This document shows positions 54,109 through 60,000 of a stretch of DNA of 60,000 nucleotides, one piece after another. Below the pieces are notes generated by a model that worked only from the letters and a program-made list of their open reading frames with translations, had not been told where the DNA came from and did no database searches. This stretch comes from Diphasiastrum complanatum (lineage: Eukaryota; Streptophyta; Lycopodiopsida; Lycopodiales; Lycopodiaceae), in NCBI GenBank assembly GCA_029204225.1, contig CM055102.1, forward strand, positions 27,694,922 to 27,754,921. The letters run 5' to 3'. Within the stretch, counting starts at the first letter, position 1. Every line of letters starts with the position of its first letter. The translations under genes were made by a program, and so were the position numbers.

Positions 54109-54789
54109 TTAATCGTCGGCTTCCCTCATTCTAGGGGAAGTGAGAGGGAAAAGATTGAGCAGCTCTGGCTCACTTCTGCGTTGCTGTATAGGAGGAGCAA
54201 TCAGGAAGGAACATCTCTCCCTCGCGGGCGCTTTATTCTCATCAAACCTCATGTCAAACCTACCTGCCCCTGATTGATCCCCGGGTGTTCTCGGGTTGGA
54301 ACTCTCGGAGGACTCCAAGGAAAGCGTAGAAAGGGGAGTGACGGGGCTAGACATAAGGGATGGAAGATGATCTTGGAGCGTGGGGGAGAGGCCCTCGCTT
54401 CCCCTAGGAGAGGCAGCGTTTCTTTTAAATAAAAAGGGGTTGTGCTTGATCTCAAGCTTCATCTCCTTCCCACCTTTATGTCTTCTTTCATGCAGCTTGT
54501 ACATTGGCTTGCGCTGAGAACCATCACATCCGTTTCTAGCGCCATTGTCTACTTTGCTCACTGCAGCTGGTTTGCAAGTCACAGGTAGCTTTCCCTGGAA
54601 GTCGTCTCCTGCTCCTGTATACTTCTGAACAACCTCACGAAAGCTCTCCTTCTCTGCTTGCACAAACGTAGTTGATATGGCGACTTGCTTCACCAAATCT
54701 GTCATAGCCGTAGGAGATGGAGGAGGCACCTTGCTTGCTTGGCTCATCTCGGCCTTCTCACCAGATTCGGGTGAAAATTGATGTTGCAT
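54109..54789 (-). CDS. VQ-motif-containing protein
   Basis: Intact 226-residue single-exon gene, ATG at 54789 and TAA at 54109. The VQ motif F-x3-V-Q-x-Y-T-G is complete (FREVVQKYTG, residues 50-59). The C terminus carries SEPELLNLFPLTSPR, matching the P-E-L-L-x-L-F-P-x-T-S-P block of the VQ4/VQ13/VQ33-like subgroup, whose members are phosphorylated by MAP kinases. Several SP sites (SPT, SPRG, SPVTP, TSPR) fit that. VQ proteins act in the nucleus as partners of WRKY transcription factors in defence and stress responses. Lack of introns and a length near 230 residues are usual for the family. A second ATG at residue 15 is possible. The gene is independent of the ATX-like gene. Confidence 0.92.
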   Translation of the reverse strand: MQHQFSPESGEKAEMSQASKVPPPSPTAMTDLVKQVAISTTFVQAEKESFREVVQKYTGAGDDFQGKLPVTCKPAAVSKVDNGARNGCDGSQRKPMYKLHERRHKGGKEMKLEIKHNPFLFKRNAASPRGSEGLSPTLQDHLPSLMSSPVTPLSTLSLESSESSNPRTPGDQSGAGRFDMRFDENKAPARERCSFLIAPPIQQRRSEPELLNLFPLTSPRMREADD

Positions 54790-56046
54790 CAGAACTGATT
54801 TGTCTTGAAAGATTCAAAAACGGATTTGCTTCTATAATCTTCAAATCTAGAGTCGCCACAAGGTGAAAGATTATGATACGCAAAATGTTTCAGTTACAAG
54901 ATCGGTAAGACACGCAGTACAGGCAAACAGAATCTAGATTTAAATTTTCACAGGGGTAGACCAACTGCACGTAATCTTCATTCAGAATCTGCCTATCTGT
55001 GAAGAAAAAGGCTCTCTCGCTCCTCTCAATATGCTATATTTCTTATTGCAGAGTGACCTATGTTTTCCAGACACAAACCTAGAAATAATTACGCTCTTTG
55101 ACTTTGTCTATGAACAAGCTGGAAAACACAGAGCAAGGAGTGGATACGGTAATGCGAAAGCCTTTCTGGTCTTACAGAAGCAGAAGCGTGAAGAAAACAA
55201 GAGCAATCTGGGCGGGGAAGCAGCAGCAGAGATGGAGGAATCAAAAGCTTGTGAACGTCCCATCACAATCAATTACTCGGGGTAGGTGTCATAAATCAGG
55301 CATCCATTGGCACCCTCCCTATATCTTGTGTCAAGCAGAAGCAGAAGACGAAGAAGCAGCAGAAGAAAGACACAAAGAGCGTGGCGAAGCGCTTGCTCGC
55401 TCGCGTACTATTGGCGGACCAATAAATGATTGCGAACTACGCCATACAATAGCAGCGTCTGCGTGACAAGGTCTCAGCAGCAAGCAAGCAAGCACCACCA
55501 TGCTCCTCCGTCAACTCCCCCACCCTCCTTCCTCTCTCTCTCTCTCTCTCTCTCCCCCTCCCCTTTTTCTCCTTTTTTTTATTTTTTTCTCGACAAACAC
55601 TAACTATAGCCTGCACGAAAAGCAACAGCCAAGAAAATACACACAAAAATGGAGATCTCCATCACGATCCAAAATCCATGTGCAATCCAAACTTAAAAAG
55701 CCCCAAATTACACTTAAATCACGCAATTAACACTAATTAATCCTCATTACCCAATTTACCCTTTCTTATCCTTTATAACGAACGATTCATGATTTTACTT
55801 TTCCCTTCGGTACTAAATTGCGGGCTTGTTACTCTCACGCCTGGAATTTACCATTCAAAATAGCCACCCAAAAAAATTAAAAAAATAACCCCCATTTTTT
55901 CCTTTTCATTGCCCGCTTTTTATTATTTTTATTATTTTTAAAGTTTTGGAGAGTAGTGGGGAGGGAAGAGGGGGGAGCGCGTCTAGCTGGGCCAGCCCGT
56001 CACACAAGGACAGGCCTCAGTTGACAGCGGACTTTCCAGCCCTTCG
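54790..56046 (-). other. 5' flank of the VQ gene
   Basis: Upstream on the minus strand. It includes a (CT)n tract at 55533-55556, which is GA on the gene strand and common in plant 5' UTRs, and an A/T-rich interval 55680-55940. A W-box core TTGAC lies at 56021-56025. The plus-strand frames 55031-55285 and 55098-55466 have no domain. Confidence 0.4.
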
Positions 56047-56209
56047 CACGTGCTAACGTGGCCACGATGGAGAGGGCGGAGGCCCCTTTGAAGGCTGACG
56101 CGATGCAGTGAAAGGCTGAGCCTCTGCCAGGCGTTTTGAAAGGCTACGTGGACAGGCAGGCGGAGCGGCCACGGCTAGCTAAGCTCACGTGGCGTTCCAG
56201 AGCCACGTG
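56047..56209. promoter_or_regulatory. Cluster of G-boxes
   Basis: Three perfect CACGTG hexamers at 56047-56052, 56186-56191 and 56204-56209, plus TACGTGG at 56145-56151 and AACGTGGCC at 56055, in a GC-rich block (about 55970-56310). CACGTGGC is an ABRE-type core. The cluster is 1.26-1.42 kb upstream of the VQ start codon. It could also serve an unseen transcript. Confidence 0.55.
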
Positions 56210-56309
56210 GCGGTTGCAGAGTACAGGTCAGCTTCTCACGGACTACTCGCGCCAACCCTGCCGCCCGCCGGCGACGATCTCCCTCCCCTCCCCCCGGCCG
56301 GCCGCCGGC

Positions 56310-58084
56310 ATGAGTCAGCAGCAGCAGCCAAGCCAACTGCACCAGAGCTTTTCATGCATTCTACGGCTTCACTCTTGACTCTTCTTCTCTCATCTTCACA
56401 AATAAATAAAATAATAAACAATAATAATCACATACATGTTTCATAAATATGATAAATATTTACTTAAAAGATTACTTTGAATTATTGAAAATCATTAAAT
56501 CTGGCACAATCTTAAACTTGAGATGCTTAGTTTCAACCCCATCTTTATAAATAACAAATACTAATTATGTACATGTTTAATAATATGATAAAAATCTACT
56601 TCAAAGATTACTTTGCATTATTTCACTAAATCTAGAACAATGCAAAACTTGAGATACAATACAACAACCAAAAAAAAAAAACCCAAAATTTGAGATGCCT
56701 AGTTCAAACCTCCCCCCCCCTCCCCCCACCACACACACATGGGGTGTGTCCCCCCCCCCCCCCATTTCTTTTTTTGAGATGCTTAAGAAATTATAATTTT
56801 GCTCTTCTTTGCAAGCTACTTGTTTAATTAAACACATGAATTTTAGTGCATATACATTTTGATAGCGTGAATTTCTTGCATATATACATTCTAAGAATCT
56901 TGTGAGTAGAATAAAAAAGCGTAAATTATGAAATTCAAAGTTGACATCTTTTGTTTTTGGCATATTATGATTTCTTGGCACCAAAAAAAAATTTTGGCCA
57001 TAAAAAGGGTGCTATAGAAATTTGAGAAGGGAGAATACAACTCATAAATATGAGCAAATTGGAATCATATTAAAGATTCAGTCATGAAAAGGGGCTCTAT
57101 GTCACCATCCTTTCTAATTTGGAGAATGTATTTTTTGTGCCATGTAGATCAGTTGAATGGTTGTTCAATCAAGTGTAAAGGTCACCAAAAAGACTATGTC
57201 CCATCACCAAAAAATTGCATAATTGTGATCAAGAGAACTTGGACTCAACCCTTGACAATTCAATGACGAGCAACCAAGCAAGATATCACTTTTGGCATGC
57301 TGGTGGGGATTCTAGAAAGTTACCAAAACATTGACAATTGGATTGGCAAGTCACAAAGTAGTCAACAAGTCACTTGGGAATTATCTAGTGAGTTTTCAAT
57401 TGTGTTTCCTTATATGTTTTGAGATTATTTATGTGGCAAATTTAAAAAATGTGTGAGATCCACCATACTGAGTCACAAACGAGTTGGTGAGTCATATTAA
57501 TACTTTTCTATACACAATGTCAAAAGACATTTTATATTTTTGAAGGTTTTGTTGGATCCCAACCTTATCATAACGCAAAAAAGCTAGTGTTTTTCTCACT
57601 CAAAAGAAAATCATACAAAAGAATAAAAACAACACTCAAGAATAAGACATAAAAAAGCTACTCACAACCTACAAAATGATATCTCAAAATGAGACACTTA
57701 TGAAATCAGCTTTTAGCTCTCCAATGACAATGCCAAATCAAGATCTTTCAACAAGTTATTGGACTATCTTATTTAAGGAGTAGAAGTCATGATATAACTT
57801 AAGAATCATTTTGATGAAGTTTTCAATTGACAACCGTTGAACAAAACTCTGAAACTAAGCAAAAGTATTGAGAATGGAAATAGAGATACATGTACGAGCT
57901 TCTATTGTACTATCACCTTGTCTTCAGTCGTTTCAGTGAGTGGCTGTTTGATTTGATGTTCTGAAACAACCTATTCCAACTCAAGGCTAATCTCGCTCAC
58001 TTCCTGTCCTTCACCTTCTCCCATGGAGACCTTGGCCCTCTCTCGACCTCCATTTCGGATTGTGAGAACAAATAGTTATTTAAG
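56310..58084. other. Intergenic sequence
   Basis: Two partly similar A/T-rich segments (56430-56540 and 56575-56660) repeat GATTACTTTG, ATGATAAA and CTTGAGAT words, an imperfect duplication of about 145 bp. Long C runs occur at 56711-56727 and 56750-56763. No genes. Confidence 0.45.
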
Positions 58085-58486
58085 GCTCTAGACAAATCTG
58101 GCAAGATTTTCTATTCCTCTGTCTACTCTGCAACCAAAGAGCCTAACTTCACTTTTTCTTGGTTTAACTCCATGTGGAACCTTTTTTTTGTTCCCTCACC
58201 TCAGACTTTCTCCCTTTGGATTCTTCAACTCTCTCTTCCCATCGATGCCAGTTATAGGGAAAATTTGTCGCATGTTTGCTCTAAATGCAAAATGTTAGAT
58301 GAAGATGTGGCACATATGTCATGTCGTTGTTATATCCCTCTTTGGAAATCAGTGATTGCCCTCTTCATTGCACACAGCTTTCAATGTCAGATACATGACG
58401 TGTATATTTGGTGGTTACCTTTCAAAATATATAACTGTAAGAAGATTTTACCTTTTCTAAACACAAGCATTTGTCTTTTTTTATAG
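58085..58486 (+). mobile_element. LINE remnant: zf-RVT C-terminal domain
   Basis: The open frame reads SGKIFYSSVYSA, then a tryptophan-rich stretch WFNSMWNLFFVPSPQTFSLWILQ-like, LPIDAS, CSKCKMLDEDVAHMSCRC and IPLWKSV. This is the pattern of the zinc-binding region after the reverse transcriptase of plant LINEs: a W..W..P segment, LPTDA-like motif, C-x2-C ... H-x3-C. RT and endonuclease are absent and no poly-A tail is obvious. Confidence 0.75.
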
Positions 58487-58659
58487 GAAAACTCAATAAT
58501 TTTGAGATGGTATGAAACTTAACTTTTAGAACTCACCTTTCAAGGAGAAGGTTAATCTTTAAGTTTAGCTTTCACTTGACACTTTGCAAAAAAATTATTT
58601 GCCTTTTTTTGTTCGGAATTTGCAAGTTTTCTCAAATCTCACTCTTGGGAGAAATGGGC

Positions 58660-58660
<1 letters not shown>

Positions 58661-58694
<34 letters not shown>
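58661..58694. repeat. (CT)n microsatellite
   Basis: About 16 uninterrupted CT units. Confidence 0.9.
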
Positions 58695-58697
<3 letters not shown>

Positions 58698-58699
58698 AT

Positions 58700-59463
58700 A
58701 AGCAACCTTGGCATTTGCAAGCTCAAATGCATGCAAAGGCCTATTTGACCTTCAAAAAAAATTTGCCAAAATTTAGGGGGGAGATAAGCCTATTTGCCCT
58801 TGAAATTGTGTTGCCAAAATGGTCTGGACTCTTCACCTCCTATTGGCATCATTTCTAGGGGGTGGAGGACTAGGAGGGTACATGAAAAGACACCCTTACC
58901 CTTTTTTCATGTCACCCGCCCAGTGCCCACCATTGTTGGATATTGGTCCCATTTAGTTTCTCTTCCCTCTCCTCTTTAATGATTTCTCTCGTCTCCTGTG
59001 GCTTTTATTCTAATCCTCACCCTCTTGGATTTGGCTTCCTCTCCCCTTCCTTCTGCCTCCTACTCTTTTCTAGCCACCTTCTCCAAATCCCTTTTTTGCT
59101 GGCGCTTCCATCTATCTTGCCATTATGAGGGCATAAAGAGTTGTCACATTATTGTCAAACATCTCTTTTGAAATTGGGACAACTACAAAACGTGTTCCAA
59201 CAGCAATCACTATTGAAGACCACTACAGGTTACAGCTAACCTGGTCGCAGCAGCAGCAACCACGCAAAGCCTTGCTTTTCCTCGCAACTATTTAGCAGCG
59301 ATCGTTGAGGCAATATCCAACACTAAGTAAAAAATTATTCCTTGCTGTTGTTGTTGAGACCCAACAAAATTCAACGTGGGTTTGGCATGGCCGAGTCACG
59401 GTAGCTTCCAGACAAGATAACCCTGACAATCTCCAAACCATATCAGTTTTGAGACAAGTAGTG
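58700..59463. other. Intergenic sequence, CT-rich in part
   Basis: The plus strand is CT-rich at 58960-59110, giving spurious open frames. No genes supported. Confidence 0.4.
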
Positions 59464-59540
59464 GCTAGCGTGGATCTCAGTCTGCTAGTGTGGATCTGCT
59501 AGTCTGCTAGTGTGGATCTCAGTCTGCTAGTGTGGATCCG
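59464..59540. repeat. Short tandem repeats of TCTGCTAGTGTGGATC
   Basis: GTGGATCTCAGTCTGCTAGT-like units occur about four times with period of roughly 20 or 36 bp. Confidence 0.8.
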
Positions 59541-60000
59541 AAGATTCATAGAAGAGTTTTCGTAACTACGGCGATGCAGCGATTTCTAGCACCTATATCT
59601 GGCTTCGATGGTTCTAGCATCGCCTCTCTCTCCTATGTTTTTTAAGAGCTGGGCCTCTAATATGAGATTCTATGTCCCGTCCCTCATCTAGAATGGTCCA
59701 ATGATAATTTATTTCACATAAAATTTAGCATCCTTTCTATAAACAATTCATGCAAAGAGCTAAAACCATAATATCCAAAGGCATGAGATTCTTTGTTAAA
59801 TCCACTTCAAACATATGAAGTATAATGCCAGCACACGATCCTTTATGAACTTTGATTGTGCTAGCCTAGACCTTTAATGGGCCAAACTAGGCCTGCATTA
59901 CAAACATCATGACAACCATGCTATGATGTTGCCCACATCCAATCACATCAAATGGCCTATCTCTTTAGGGTTTATGACTAAAATCAGTCTTGATGGTCGT
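59541..60000. other. Intergenic sequence at the right edge
   Basis: No feature could be supported. Confidence 0.4.

Noticed and set aside
53700-55300. A second exon or an intron in the VQ gene
   Set aside because: The 226-codon frame starts and ends cleanly and has the complete VQ motif and C-terminal block; no splice signals are needed.

Overview
The window is nuclear DNA of a land plant, most likely a seed plant. The support is a spliced gene of the plant trithorax-like ATX3/4/5 type, a plant-specific VQ-motif gene, and a dense load of plant transposons (hAT, CACTA, Ty1/copia, Ty3/gypsy, LINE and tRNA-derived short elements). Species cannot be told from sequence alone. Only about 6% of the window is host coding sequence.

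Region 1 to 22.6 kb is dominated by one minus-strand gene, an ATX3/4/5-like histone H3K4 methyltransferase. Thirteen well-supported exons lie between 22537 and 5809. They encode a very long N-terminal region, PWWP, PHD, a cysteine/histidine linker motif and most of an extended PHD. The SET domain is not in the window and should lie beyond the left edge. The introns hold two elements of one hAT family (747-4757 and 6888-13143), each with a perfect 8-bp target duplication and the same orientation, plus a gypsy pol fragment, a copia-type LTR end and a separate 5' LTR.

The hAT pair is the most interesting system here. Both copies have ends packed with GGTACC palindromes, subterminal tandem repeats, a decayed BED/DUF659/hAT-C transposase gene on the minus strand and, near the opposite end, a small intact plus-strand ORF for a highly charged protein of 114-121 residues. 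The transposase reading frame is broken in both copies, while the small ORF is open in both and its length changes by whole codons. The larger copy also carries a long acidic, proline-rich and AT-hook C-terminal extension.

Region 22.6 to 26.4 kb is the 5' flank of the ATX-like gene plus tandemly duplicated non-coding sequence. Region 26377-32433 is a full-length but dead copia element with both LTRs. Region 33.5-36.4 kb is AT-rich and ends in a CACTA-type terminus with an array of GTCGGA/TCCGAC repeats. That terminus abuts a truncated copia copy (36439-37258), which is followed by a second, longer copia remnant (about 37.3-40.7 kb, minus). Region 41-45 kb holds a 567-bp hAT-type MITE with an 8-bp duplication, a T-rich stretch and another MITE-like element. 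Region 46.4-47.65 kb has exon-like remains of an unidentified gene. Region 50-50.6 kb has a GC-rich block and an 86-bp tRNA-derived insertion between 14-bp direct repeats.

Region 54109-54789 is an intact, single-exon VQ-motif protein gene on the minus strand, with a cluster of G-boxes 1.2-1.4 kb upstream. The remainder to 60 kb is intergenic, with a LINE remnant, microsatellites and short tandem repeats.
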